A stretch of DNA of 64,000 nt from Apostichopus japonicus (Eukaryota > Echinodermata > Holothuroidea > Aspidochirotida > Stichopodidae). The position numbers and the translations under genes are program-made. This document shows, in pieces, positions 36,224 through 49,598 of the stretch. Positions within the stretch are counted from its first letter, which is position 1. Each line of letters opens with the position of its first letter. Where the stretch lies: contig NC_092578.1 in the NCBI RefSeq assembly GCF_037975245.1, positions 9,032,359-9,096,358 on the forward strand, read 5' to 3'. The notes under the pieces were generated by a model that ran no database searches, was not told the DNA's origin, and saw nothing but the letters and a program-made list of their open reading frames with translations.

Positions 36224-36504
36224 ATGGGGAGAATGCCAAAGAATCTTGGTTGTCCACTGTGTGGAAGCTTAACAGTTAAATCTCCAAATGAACAGTCCAA
36301 ATCTTCCATGTCTAAGATACCATTTACTTCCAGTCACAGAATGCAGAATTCCCTACGGATCTTGATAGTAATATTTGTGTTTCTTATCGGAATATGTAAT
36401 GGATGTAATTTAGACACAACGGAACCTATACGTTACAAGGGAGACGATGGGGATTACTTTGGTTACACAGTATTGCAGTATGAAAACTCTCTCAGCAGTA
36501 CATA
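36224..36504 (+). CDS. Integrin alpha subunit, first coding exon (signal peptide and first propeller strand)
   Basis: The frame opens after an in-frame TAG at 36206-36208, which is also the splice acceptor, so the exon probably starts at 36209. Residues 40-61 (MQNSLRILIVIFVFLIGICN) form a strong signal peptide. I therefore think translation may start at Met 40 (36341) rather than the ATG at 36224, which would add a 39-residue leader. The mature chain begins CNLDTTEPIRYKGDDGDYFG then YTVLQYENSLSST. This matches the integrin alpha N-terminus (F/Y)-N-(L/V)-D-...-G-...-(Y/F)-F-G-(Y/F)-(S/T)-V. The donor GTAAGT at 36505 splits the next codon (phase 2), just before where WLLVGAP is expected. The alpha chain pairs with a beta chain to form the surface receptor. 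The rest of the gene is not visible. Confidence 0.88.
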
Positions 36505-39250
36505 GTAAGTCTGATAAAAATGTTCTTTTTGTTTATATTTAAAATAAAATAATTTGTAGTACTTATTTTCATTGGGTACTTTAGCTTGTCATAGATAATT
36601 ACCCATGACATGAACTTCATGTTCTTATCTGATGTCTTAAGGGCTGATAGGCCTAGGCCTACAGTACAGTAGATCTCTAATTTACAGTTTACAGCAAGAG
36701 ACTACAGACGTGAAGATGATTATTGTCCCCATTGAAATAAAGACCAACCGAGTGATGGAACTATGCTAACAACAAGTACAGTACCCTTCTGTGTGATGAC
36801 AGTTTCACATTTCTGTTGCACTGGTTTACCACCAAAATTACAACAAATTTATCAAAAATATTATCTTCCAGAATTTGTTTTTTTTCTTAAAGCTGCAGGA
36901 TGACTGATAAGCTACTGTTTCAGGATACTGGAACAATAATCCTTCAAGTTAAATTAAGCTCAGCCTTAAACAGAAATAACTGTACAGTAGTTCAATAGTA
37001 ATTACATGTGAAAACATGCACATTTTATTGCACAGCACTTGGTATAATATTCAAGCTACTGTACATGTGAGGTTCTGTTAACCCTACAAAGTTAAAGGCT
37101 TACTTAACCTTTCCGCCACGTTTAGTTTCCGCTATATACAGTAGCAAAAGAAAAGTTCTAATCAACTTTTGTTTTTCTGGTAAGTATATTGTAAGCTGGT
37201 GATTGGTGGTATGAACATGCAAACTCAAACTTTAGAAGAAAGGAAGGACTACATCATTAAATACCTTTTTGTCTAATATTCACTATGTGCTCTCAAAATT
37301 TCATAGTACAACTTGCACATTCTGTATGAAGCTACTGTACATAGGATACCCAGAAAAATGAATTCCCTCGTGGTTGCAGAATTTGTGCTGTAGGCTTGTG
37401 GTCGGTTCATCAAATGATATGCGATATTTAAATTGATGAGTGAATTATTTACTGACATATCGCTCAGCATCAAAAATAGGTTATAAATTATGCCTTGTAG
37501 ACGCACATTTATCTCTTAATGCAAGTCAAGATAAATAGAGAGTCCATGTTTCAGTTAAAACCAACTTACTGTATGCTTTAAGTATATCCCAGTGATGTTT
37601 GTATTCGATTCATTAAGTATACACTGCCCTTGAGATAACTACATATAAAATATTTTAATCGTGAATATATATCGATATATTATTTTGAATGCATAAAAAA
37701 GGAATTCAAATTACTGAAATATGAATATGAAATTATGTTTGGAATTAAAATATTCAAAGTTGAAATCATACAAGTAAATGTCTGAAGTTTTGGATGTCAA
37801 AGACAGTGCTCAGGCCTTTGGAGTAAAATAGTCTTCTTGAGGTTGAGACCAAAACAAATTTTGTGGAAGCCCTGAGTGTTAAGTTATGTGGTAACAAACA
37901 CATTGTGTGGTACATTCAACATTTAACCACAGCAGCTGTGGTGTAACCAGCACTTCCCCTACTGCAATTTTAGTCAGTGTTCAAATGTTATTGATGATTG
38001 TGATACTGTATATTTGGAGGTGACGTACTTCCCACAAAAAAGGATGTGAAGAATATATTATGGAATACTTGGTGTAACCCTATACAGTACAGTGCAACAG
38101 GAATTCCCATAATGCCATTACTCATGAACCAACAATAAGAAAGCATAATGAATTGTTCAACAGAGTCAAAATGAGAGTTAAAATGAGTCAAATAGGCAGT
38201 ATGGCAGTTGATAAAATTAAGTACAGTTTGTATAAATGACTGAATCAGCAGTAGTAAATTTGTTATTGCCAACTTTTCATTGTAGTGTACATTAATGTAC
38301 TATTTGGCAGTAACTGTAAAGTTTGATAACTTTAAAAGTACTGTATATGACCTTGACAGTAAAAAGTTTTCTGTTAGTATATATTTTTTCCAAATTCAAA
38401 CTTTCATGATTTTAGAAACTGTACCAAAGAGGTCCAATACAGGTAGGTATGTACCTGTATGTATGCATAAAGGAAGCATTAACATATTCACATATATACT
38501 GTATACATTAAAACTGTGAAGTATTTACAGTACTTCTAGTATATGAAGTGCAGTCTTCTCCACATGTGAAGAAGTTTTTTAGAACATGACATACAGTACA
38601 GTTTTGTTGGTAGACTCAACTGTACAGTACATAAGTACTGTGGACATTGTACCCATGCAGTTCCTCTATAGCTCTTTACCACAGTTAACACATGTAGAAT
38701 AAAGCTACTGCACTGTAGAAAAGCATACAAATTGGTGGAATACTTTACAACTGATGGATAAACTCTGTACCTTTCAGTGGATAAAATTCTAAATATTGTG
38801 TATGACATGTTGTGTATATACTTAGAATTCTAATTTCCCTGAAAACCTTTATTCAGTACCCAGTCACATATTGTTGTACTAAATTGCTTCTTGAAATAGA
38901 AATGGGTACTTTCCAGATTGTCAGTGTTGTTGCACCACCCATATTGTCGTAGGCATACTGTACATGTGCAGTAGGTACACATTGCCATAAATCACTGTTG
39001 ACATTAGCACCTTACTGTACCTGATATTTTGGGAGGCTACCATAAATATACCATTCCAAAAGAGAAAAGTTGACCTTAGATGGTATGATAACCCCCTACT
39101 GTATGTAGTGGTATAGCACTGTTAAGTTAATTCTCCCATACCCTCCAGTGTTAGATGTATTCCACTCATGGGAACAGGGAATTGGTAAACTGGAGGTCTA
39201 TAGAGTCACTCCAAGATTAATGTACTGTATGTCGTCCAGTTACAGAGTTA

Positions 39251-39380
39251 TTGACAATTCATAATCATGGACGTTATTTAAATATATATGAATCTAGGAG
39301 ACTGACTTCGGTCAGCTTGCGGCTTTGATAAGCCAATTTAATGATGGCTTCTTCGTGAGTTCCTGCTTGCAGGAGGATCT
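39251..39380 (-). repeat. Dispersed repeat R1, copy 2
   Basis: Inverted relative to the copy at 8527-8642. Shared: TTGACAATTCATAATCATGG, GCTTGCGGCTTTGATAAGCC, TCCTGCTTGCAGGAGGATCT. Confidence 0.85.
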
Positions 39381-42300
39381 CAAATACATATCTTAGTTTT
39401 GTTTATTTGGTTTATCACTTCATGTATACATAAACACATAGATTCAATAATATAATATAACAAGTACCAAAATTATATACATGAGGTGAAAGGATCTTGT
39501 ACTAAATGATGTTTAGCAAAATGCTGAAGTGGAAAACCTGCTAGGAACATACATGTTCAATCTTTTTCTTGTATCTACATGGAACCATATATACTTTCAG
39601 AATTTTATGGGCAAAGAAGATCAAGCAAAGGAATTGACAGGTCCGTCTGAACAGTAAGTACTGTACTTATACAGCACCGACCTGTAAGATTGAAATGATG
39701 CCGAAAGTCACAGAATTGTTACTGACATATAGTAGGAAGAATTGTGCTGTAGGGTACAGGAAAAACTCAGTAAAGTACTGGATATACACCACAGTAGTAG
39801 TACATTTGTCTGTAATGTACATACAGTCCCAACTGTACAGAGAAGAGGGCACTATACTGCAGGGATTCTACTGTATATAGTAATTTATATGTTATCACAA
39901 ATGTTGCCAAATGCTAAGGAGAAAGTGCAAATAAAGTTTGTTTTGTACACAGTTACCATGTTGTGTTTTATAATATATTTATGTAAATACTGTAGTTAGA
40001 TACAGTTGAGAGCCTTCAAAACACTTGAATTATTCTCTGTAATGCAGTGCATTAAATCTGGTATATACTGTACTGTACACTGTACAGTACATTGTGTCAT
40101 AGTGTTGAAGACCTACTGTACTTTACTGTACATACTGTGAGGCGCTACCACCTAGTTTCCAATGATTTTCCAAATTCAGTCAAGCTAAAGACACACAGTT
40201 GTGTACAGTATTGTGAAGGTCAGATACAGTAGTCTGACTTCTAAATGCATTATGTTGGTCAATTACCATCGTACAGTACAGGGGGGTACTTAATAAAATA
40301 ATAATGGGGTGTAACAGTACAATCCACCAATTTTTTTAATCTGATTAGCAAGTTAGTAGTCTCTAAAAGTTTGGGAATTCAAGATTTCATGAAGTTCTGT
40401 ACAGAACCTGGACATACTATTTAGTGTGCAGTTGAGGTGTGCAGGCCCTACCAGGCATTACTGCCATTACATCAATAATTTTGCAGATATTAGTATTAAT
40501 TAACTCATAATTGTAGATGGTTTCATGAGGAGTTGGTGTCATACCAAAGTTGTCCAATCTTTGCTAGTTTGAAATATACTTCTTTCAGATGCTGTAGTAC
40601 TGTATATACTGTACTGTAAATATGATTTTAGAGAATTTACCGTGCACTGTTTTCAGCATTAACTTAGCTCACTCTCTCATCTCTCTCTCAACTACATCTG
40701 TAAATTAACTATCTATGTACTGTACCTCACCTACAGTACGGTACATACAGCCCTCCATTCCTACTTCTGGGTCACAGCCCACACTCTCCGAATTCACCAT
40801 TCAAAAGTGAAACTACTGTACTGTATGTATACTGTACGAGAATTTTCCATAGAATTTTTGTTTTGTTCTTCAACTTCAAGTTAAGTTAGAATTTAAGTAT
40901 ATAATTTCCTATTCCTGCACTTGAACACACGTACTTCAGGTGCACACATGTACACTTCATACTTTCCTTTGTAAGTTTAACTCTGAAGTACTGTACTGAT
41001 TTACCAATCAGTCAAATAATATGTAAATGGTAGAATATCTCCCTGCCTATGGAGCATGGAATAATAATTCATTGCAAAAATACTGTAGCTCTGCAAGATG
41101 AATGATCCTTGTTTTACTCAATGATATCATAGAATGGACAGTATCGGCTGCATACATGCATTTATTTTGTCTGGTCACATCAGTCACATTTTCAAATCTT
41201 TGACAGTCTGTGACATCTACTTTTTCACCATATTTCATTCCTGAATCATGGAAATTATCATTTTCAGTTCATACTGCTATAAACAGTAGTTGTGGAACCT
41301 CTGGCAGGCTTTTTGTGTTCCATAGTTAACAAACTATAGTTTTTTTCACATAAATGTATTTGGACACTGGACAGTGTGTTACTGTGTGTGTTTCAAAATT
41401 GAAGAAATGTGATTAGTTCATTATGTTTGATAAAGATAGGAATTTTATATTGCAACACCACTGTAAAATACTGCATTTCTGATGGTACTGTACTGTGCTG
41501 TACAGTACATGTTAGCACCAACTTTAGTCTCTCATTCCAAATATAATAAAAGAATTAAATGTATCTTGTTTGTAATTTGGTACATTATGTAGGACACCCT
41601 GTAACATGCAACATTGTAAATTTTGGCTCACTGTTTGTTCATTTACATGTATGTTGTAATTGATCGAATAATGTAAACCAATCGTTAAAAGCCAGAACAA
41701 TCAGTGAGTATTTTGAATTTATTCCAAATTGTATATTTCACCTCCCCATTCATGGAAGCCATTTTCTTTTAAGCAAATTCAATTTCAAGGATATAATTCT
41801 TTGTGTGAATTTCAATCTATGGATGTAACTAAATTCTAATATGATGCATGTGTATGCTGTTATATTGACAAGTTGTGAACCTTACCATATACCTGCCATA
41901 CTTCTTAAACTTTGTCCCTGAACTTCCGGAAGGGAATTTTTTTGTTGCAAATCATGCCGTTTATTTCCATTGTTGTACCAGCATTTAATACTGCAAGGCA
42001 TCGTAGACCTACATCTCTTTCAGCTACACAGTATACACTGGATGCACACAACAGTATTATACACAGTATGTTACTGTTCATTAAGGTTCGAAATTGCAGT
42101 ACTAATATATATGCTACACTGATTGTCGTCTGGACAGCAAAATTTGTTGTATATAAATTACATAGTGTCCAGTTTGCTCAATTTTCCCATTTTCTCTTCC
42201 TCTCTTATAAATGCTATCGACCACAAAGCTAGAGGATGACAATATGTCAACCTCATTCCTTTCTTCTGCAAAGTGGAGCGAAGATTGCAATTGACCTAAA

Positions 42301-44482
42301 TATCCAACCACTACTAGATTCTATTAACATTAACATGCATTAGCTTGGAAGTGTGAGTCTCAACAGTTACTGCAGGAAGCATGTGTTCATTGGTCGGTGA
42401 CACCTCTGCGATGACAATTGAATCTCATAAATTGTTGATTTCCTGTTGTTTCCTGGAATATAATTGAGTGGGCTTTAATAGGACAGCTCTATGCTGTAAT
42501 AACTTTGTCAAGGAAATAAGGATGGCATAGCTGCCAGCCTGCCAGGATTAAATGGCTGGCTGATATGATGTGGACTGTTAATTTGAAAATTATTGTATCT
42601 GGTTGACAGTTGTTAAGTAGTATCTTGTATAATTATTAAACAGTTGATCACAATACTGACTTGGCCAATTAAGGTTTTGTATTGTTTATCAAATTTAAAT
42701 GTGAATCCAGGGAAGGAACATTGGGTTCAATTGAACATTGGGTTAATTGTATCTTACTGTACAGTACTTGTACCTTTCCTACTGTATCATACTGTAGTGT
42801 ACTGTATTGTACATATGACAAAGAAAGGAAGAAGGAAAGAAGAATTTAAAAGATTTATCAGCTAAATATATCAGAAATTAGTTGCATGTTAAACGTCCAG
42901 AGATTGGCCTCGATTAACTATGGCACAATTCATAGCCTACAATATAACTAACACACAAAACGTTTTTCTCTTGTTTTTCCCTGGACTTTTGAGGATTCTG
43001 CCTTTTAAAATGAATTCATCCATAAATCACAGACTCTGTTGTACAGCACTGTACTACAGAGTCTGTGTGTTCGATCTTTTCCATAATCAGTGTTCAAAGG
43101 CCAGTTCAATTTTCAGAGGAGTACTGTCAACTTTACATAGGTTTGATACAATTCTCGTTGTTAACCAATGTACTAGGTACTAATGATACCATTACAGTAC
43201 CTGAAGTTACATTGTGTGGATATGTATGCAGTTGTATATGTTCATCGATGCCTGTAAACATTTGAAATTATTATGAACAGCAGGCTCTAACATGATTATT
43301 ACATTATTGTTACAAGTTCAATATCTATAGGGACATAGAACATGTACAGTACTTTATCAAGTGCTGTAGGTACAGTGGATGACCCATAGTATGTGTACCC
43401 TTCAATGAACTGTACTAGTAAGGTTAAAGGTCTACAGTACTGTAGAAGTATGATAAGTACAGTACAGTAAGTATTGAACGAACATCATTATAAATTCAAT
43501 TTTATACTGCAGTTGCTTTACTGATCCCCAGTGCTACTTAATAAGTTAATATACATTTCATGTGGATACTGTACATATCAGGGTTTCCCCTGGTGTTCAT
43601 TGTGTGAGGTGGCCTCCTCTCTGTGTTTTTTTGGTGACCTCCTTGCAAAGATATTAAGTACCAACATTACAGCCTCACTCTTTTAGAGAAGGAAGACACA
43701 ATGCAACGATGTAATCCAACTTTTTTAACCGATGTATGCCATCATCTGACATTGAAAAATAGGCTGTGAACCTAAATTATAGCAACAAATAAAAGTTCTT
43801 TTGCCCTAGATTTAAAATAGCATTTTTTTCTAATTTATCATTAGGATGATAGATATTAGCATGTTTAACAAACTTTTCCAGGTGACCATACCCCCCCACC
43901 CCACCCCAGGTATGCTCATGCCCTTCAGTGTCACAACCAGTTACCGCCTCTCGTACGAGAAATCCCAGCCGGGACACCCTGCATAGTACATACATACTGT
44001 ACATACAGTACATAGTTACACAGACTACAGTAGTTAATATGAGGTCATTATAGCAATTAATACAATTAAAGGCCACTAGCAAACAATTTTTATATTGCAT
44101 GAAAGTACGATAACCCAGGCTATCACATAGCGTACCATTTGATTGTCTTACTGTATCTTTAAAATGATTGAATCTCAACGGTTGTAAGCACTTCTTCAAG
44201 CTTCATTGATGGTGTATTTCAAATGCTGAGCTTAGAAGCTCCAAAGAAGAAATCATCCATGAAATTCAGGGATAGTATTGATTTCAGTGTTTATGAGCAG
44301 CCAAGTAATTACGAGTATGATGCTTACGGTGCAGTATATAGTTCATCAGTATCAGTAGTAGCATTGATGTTAGAAGATAAAATTTTCAAATGACATGATC
44401 TGAACAACTAGGTTATAATGAATTGTACTCTGCCTTTATTGCTTTCATTTAGTACTATGTAAGTTGTTAATAATGTGTGCGA

Positions 44483-44522
44483 AGCTCTCCCACCGGTTAA
44501 TAGCTCTCCCACCGGTTAATAG
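44483..44522. repeat. 19-bp direct duplication
   Basis: AGCTCTCCCACCGGTTAAT occurs twice in tandem. Confidence 0.9.
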
Positions 44523-45245
44523 TGACCTGCTTCTAACCATGCATATGAGGTCTTCTTCCTAGTGAGGAAATGTTTGAAATTAATATTCCATTTATAGATT
44601 GCTACGTGTGCAATTAATTATTATAGTTGATGAATTGATTTCAACAAGCACTTAATTGTTTCTTTTGAGAAGCCTATAAGGCCGTACAAATACTTGGTCG
44701 AACATACAGCACAGGTGGTACACGTACGGCATACTAACTGTAATTAGTTGTGTGTTTGCACATGAAATATATGAATGAATGAGGATTATGTGAGGAAACT
44801 ATTGTATCCTCTACAGTAACATTAGAAATGAAAGTTCCCAAACTACAGTACATTGTACAATGAACACTAACCACTTTTCCCCAAGATTAACACAGGGCAA
44901 ATCAGCTTCAAATGGAGTTTGTCCGGCCATCAACTACATACTGAATAGTAGTCCTCACAGGTTCATCAAATTCAAATTGCAAATTGGAACTAAATACTCC
45001 CAAATATTCTGTACTGTAGGTAAAATGATAAATTGTTATCACCCTCAATCACTGTGAAGATAATACTGAAAAAAAAAAAACCCCAAAAAACTGTACTGTA
45101 ATTCATCCCAAGGGGGAGTGAGGGTGATCTTGTCAACAAACAAACATCTCGTTCTACCACCCAAAGGGCTTGGAACCGTTTTTCCTTTTTTGCACGGAAA
45201 ATTATCTGTTTGAATCTTATGCAACTGATTGGTGTTATCTGAAGA

Positions 45246-45900
45246 ATGGTTTCAAGTACATTTACATATTGCATACATCTATGTTCATGGTTTCATGTAC
45301 ATTATGAACTGTATGTACATGGTTTCAAGTACATTTACATACTGTATGTACATGGTTTCATGTACATTATGAACTGTATGTACATGGTTTCAAGTACATT
45401 TACATACTGTATGTACATGGTTTCAAGTACATTTACATACTGTATGTACATGGTTTCAAGTACATTTACATACTGTATGTATTGGTTTCAAGTACATTTA
45501 CATACTGTATGTACATGGTTTCATGTACATTATGAACTGTACATGGTTTCAAGTACATTTACATACTGTATGTTGGTTTCAAGTACATTTACATACTGTA
45601 TGTACATGGTTTCAAGTACATTTACATACTGTATGTTGGTTTCAAGTACATTTACATACTGTATGTATTGGTTTCAAGTACATTTACATACTGTATGTAC
45701 ATGGTTTCATGTACATTATGAACTGTACATGGTTTCAAGTACATTTACATACTGTATGTTGGTTTCAAGTACATTTACATACTGTATGTATTGGTTTCAA
45801 GTACATTTACATACTGTATGTACATGGTTTCATGTACATTATGAACTGTATATGGTTTCAAGTACATTTACATACCGTGTACATGGTTTCAAGTACATTT
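45246..45900. repeat. 33-bp minisatellite with two alternating unit types
   Basis: The main unit contains GGTTTCAAGTACATTTACAT then ACTGTATGTACAT. A second type has GGTTTCATGTACATTATGAA. Blocks mixing both types recur, giving higher-order repeats. The plus strand stays open for 232 codons only because unit lengths are mostly multiples of three. Confidence 0.93.
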
Positions 45901-48900
45901 TATTTTTCTCTTCCCCTCAAATCTTGATGGTTTGTCACGGGTGACAGTTACCCAGGTACTAAACTGTACAGTACATCAAGTCTGATTCCACATACAGTAT
46001 ACGTAGAATACAGAACATTTTGCACTGGTAAAGAATATACTGTACCGTACAGTACAGTATATAAGTATACATCTACTGTAACTAGTACACTTAACAGTAA
46101 ATGTGAAATATAGCACCTTTGTAAACTTAGCTGGCCCTCCATGGGTCCACCCCCTCCTTGGCCTCACATTTGCTCCAGGAAGACATTCTAGGCCCAGCAT
46201 GAATGTGTCTGGTTCTGAATCATCGGATGTTTATTTTTGTCATGTCTTGATGTTTTCATTGCTAAGAGCAGACATTGTGAAATGTCAATGAGCTGTTGAC
46301 TATAAAGTAGATCCTTGAGATCGCGGTTCAGTAGTGCAGTGCAGAGGCACCATTAGTGAATGTACTGTGCTTTACATACTACTGTACAGTACCGTATGGC
46401 TTTTTGAAAGGTTGAAGGTTTACTAAAAAACATTTTGTCAGGATACTTTTAAACTTTGTAAGGTCAAATCTCACCGCAGTATACAGTAATTGAAAAAGCA
46501 ACCAATAACTTGACGTTTCTGATGCAGCAAATTCAAAGTCTCAACAGAATAATAATCCTCACATACCATTCACACTCAGTAGTACTGTTCCGAATTAAGC
46601 TACAGTAGGCGGAAATGTAATTTTGTGGGGTTGATAACGTAACCATAAATTTGGAACAGTCTGCCTTTTATTTTCTTTGTCAGCCTGTCAAATGAAACCC
46701 ACCTCCTGAAACCTTGCAACCGATAAGATCAGTTACGAGCTACAAATCATGTTTTTTGCTGTGTTGCTGTTGTCACAGCAGCGACTACCAACGAGTACTG
46801 TAGTATGGGTTTCCATCTCTATCTTGTAGATTTCAATCAATGGCTGACTTCATCTCCCAAAACCAAGAATTGCTACGCAGCTTTTGATCGTAGAGTTTAC
46901 CCCAGAGGCTATTCTCCTTTCAGACATCGTGTCCTTTCATCTTGTTTTCTTCTTCTTTATATTTTTTTTTTATGCATGCAGCAAGAAAAGAGGGGCCTCA
47001 ATATTATCTAGTCATTCTATATTTTCTTCTTTTTTTGTTGAGAGGATTTTTTCAGCAGTAGCTGTTGCATTTTGCATGAAGGAGATTGGTAGGGTATAAT
47101 TTTGGTAATAGTAACCTTCTTGCCCTTTTTTTCTCTTCTTGCTCTTGTTCTTATTCTTGTTCTTCTCTATTTTTTAAATATTTATTTCAGGGAGGATGAA
47201 AGTTAGAACTAAGGCGATATATATGGTTGGAGCGTATTTTATTTCTTCTTTTTCCTGTACATGTTTCATCCATCCCTTTAGAATGAAATCTTGAACAGCA
47301 GTTAGGTGTATACAGTACAGTACATAAATAAAGTAGTGTATTGACCGGAAAATTTAAATGCAGTGCTGTCCAGATCTCAAAACAAATGGGAGATTGTGTC
47401 CTCCGGGTGAGTGGGAGAGCCTACAGTATACAGTTAAACTGTGCAGGAGCCTACTGTACCTCGTTCCACAGTTTTTGGTTCCGATGTTTTGCATCCATCA
47501 GAATAGATGCACTAAAGTTAGGGTAAGTGTGTGTGTGTGTATATATTCGAAACCCTAGCTTGTAAACACGGTATCTCAAGATAGTTTCTCAGTTTTTTTT
47601 GTGTTTCTCAAGGAAACTCATATGTCTGAATATATATCAGTAAGTAATATTCCAAATGTTCCAAGAACTTCAGAATTGACACCCAGTAACAGTACAACTA
47701 TAGTACAATGTACTTTGAAATCATACGGTGTACCTAATTTAAACACAAGTGCCTTTTTATGCCCCACATAGATAGACACCATTCCCATTTTCAGCGGTAA
47801 ATGTCTGGAAAGTGATACTTACTGCTGGTTTACTCTTAATTGTGACGAACAAATAAATGGTTTCAAATAAGTGGTCTAAAGCCAACCTCGCTCTCTACAA
47901 ACTGCAAAGTGCGACCATGTTTTTCTCGCAGTGCAGTAAAAAGAATCATGTAGAAAAAGTGACTTGACACTCTAGCTCGGGTGAAAGACCTCAACAACAG
48001 AGAAAGTGCAGACTGCAGGTAGACCTTTACTGGTAATACATAGCTGGGTAATTTGGGGGCACTGTTGAGTGTTTACTGTAAAGTTCTGTAAACCTTTTTG
48101 TGATCATTGCAGCAATTAATGTAACTACATCTATTGTAATGTTTTCAATTCAAGGCTTTCTTTCCAATGAACGAAGGGTGTGTTCATTATATATTGTAAA
48201 TGACTCATGCAGCTATGCTATTTGCATTGTGCAAGTAACACTGCTTGACATTCTCACAGTAGGGGAGGCACTGACCTATGGGTCAAATTTTGGGAAATAA
48301 CTTTTCCTATAAATAGTATCAATGCACTGTGTACTGTACTATGCAAAATTATACTGTACAGTAGCCATGTATCATCAGTTTCCATGTAATATTTCATTCT
48401 GAAAGCAAACAACCCATAATTTAATTTTAATTTGTGTTAATTTTGACTTGATTGGGTACAGTATGTATCAAACCTAAATTAAAACAAGGAAATATATGTA
48501 TAAATGGACGTTTAAAGAAAAAAAGACTTTTACAGTAGCTCTGAAATTGTTGTTTGGTTTGAAATCTGCTGAGCATTCTTTAAAACAAATACTGTACCTA
48601 CTATTAATTACCCAATGTTGTCACAAAGTTTGTACACAAAATTTGATTGAGGTGAGAGTCGAGTACAATATTGACTTTGCCTCTCCTCTCTGACGGTGTC
48701 TGTCTTCCATCTACAGCCCCTACTTCTCCTAATCATCGTGGAATTTTCATACTAAAGGCTCTTCACTTGTGGTAAAACACATCGCTTAAGTATCATACTG
48801 TACAGTAGCCGTAAATTTGTAACCCAGAAAGGAAAATTACACCAGTGAGTAACTTACTACCCACCTCCTACATATCGTGGGATATACAAACAATCAGCTG

Positions 48901-48903
48901 AAA

Positions 48904-48970
48904 GTTAGATATTTACTTTGCTCCTCGCTAACCTGTCACCCCACAACCACCCTGGTTCTACAGTGCCTAG
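48904..48970 (+). repeat. Dispersed repeat R2, copy 1
   Basis: TTTACTTTGCTCCTCGCTAA followed by CCTGTCACCCCACAACCACC. Related copies at 55168 and 56738. Confidence 0.8.
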
Positions 48971-49145
48971 ATATTTACATGTACATGTTACTGTTGTACC
49001 TACCTGTATTTCCATGCTCTTTTATCTCTGTTTATAGTACTCATATTGAAGCATCTCTCAAAAGTAATTTTCAATTTCAGAATACAGTACATGTATGAGA
49101 GAAGAGTGGAATACAATAACTACACCAACAGATACCATATCCACC

Positions 49146-49598
49146 AAGATGACCCACGTCACATGAAGCACCTCACATGACCCACCTCACACGACCCACC
49201 TCACACGACTCACCTCACATGATCCACCTCACATGATCCAGCTTACATGACCCACCTCACATGACCGACCTCACACGTGACACAACCCACCTCACACGAC
49301 TCACCTCACATGATCCACCTCCCACAATCCAGCTTACATGACCCACCTCACAAGACCCACATCACATAATCCATCCTCACATGACCCACCTCACGTGACC
49401 CACCTCACATGACCACCTCACATGATCCATTCTCACATGACCCACCTCACATGATCCAACTCACATGACCCACCTCACATGACCCACCTCACATGATCCA
49501 TCCCACATGACCCAACTCACATGACCCAACTCACATGAAGTACCTCACATGACCCACCTCACATGACCCATCCTCACATGACCCATCCTCACATAACC
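49146..49598. repeat. Minisatellite, 15-16 bp unit
   Basis: Around 30 imperfect units of CTCACATGACCCAC, with CACGACTCAC and CATGATCCAC variants. No convincing open frame. Confidence 0.95.

Noticed and set aside
43777-44199. 140-codon minus-strand ORF.
   Set aside because: Runs through C-rich low-complexity sequence and TACTGTA motifs (reads as Cys/Tyr/Met-rich); no domain recognised.
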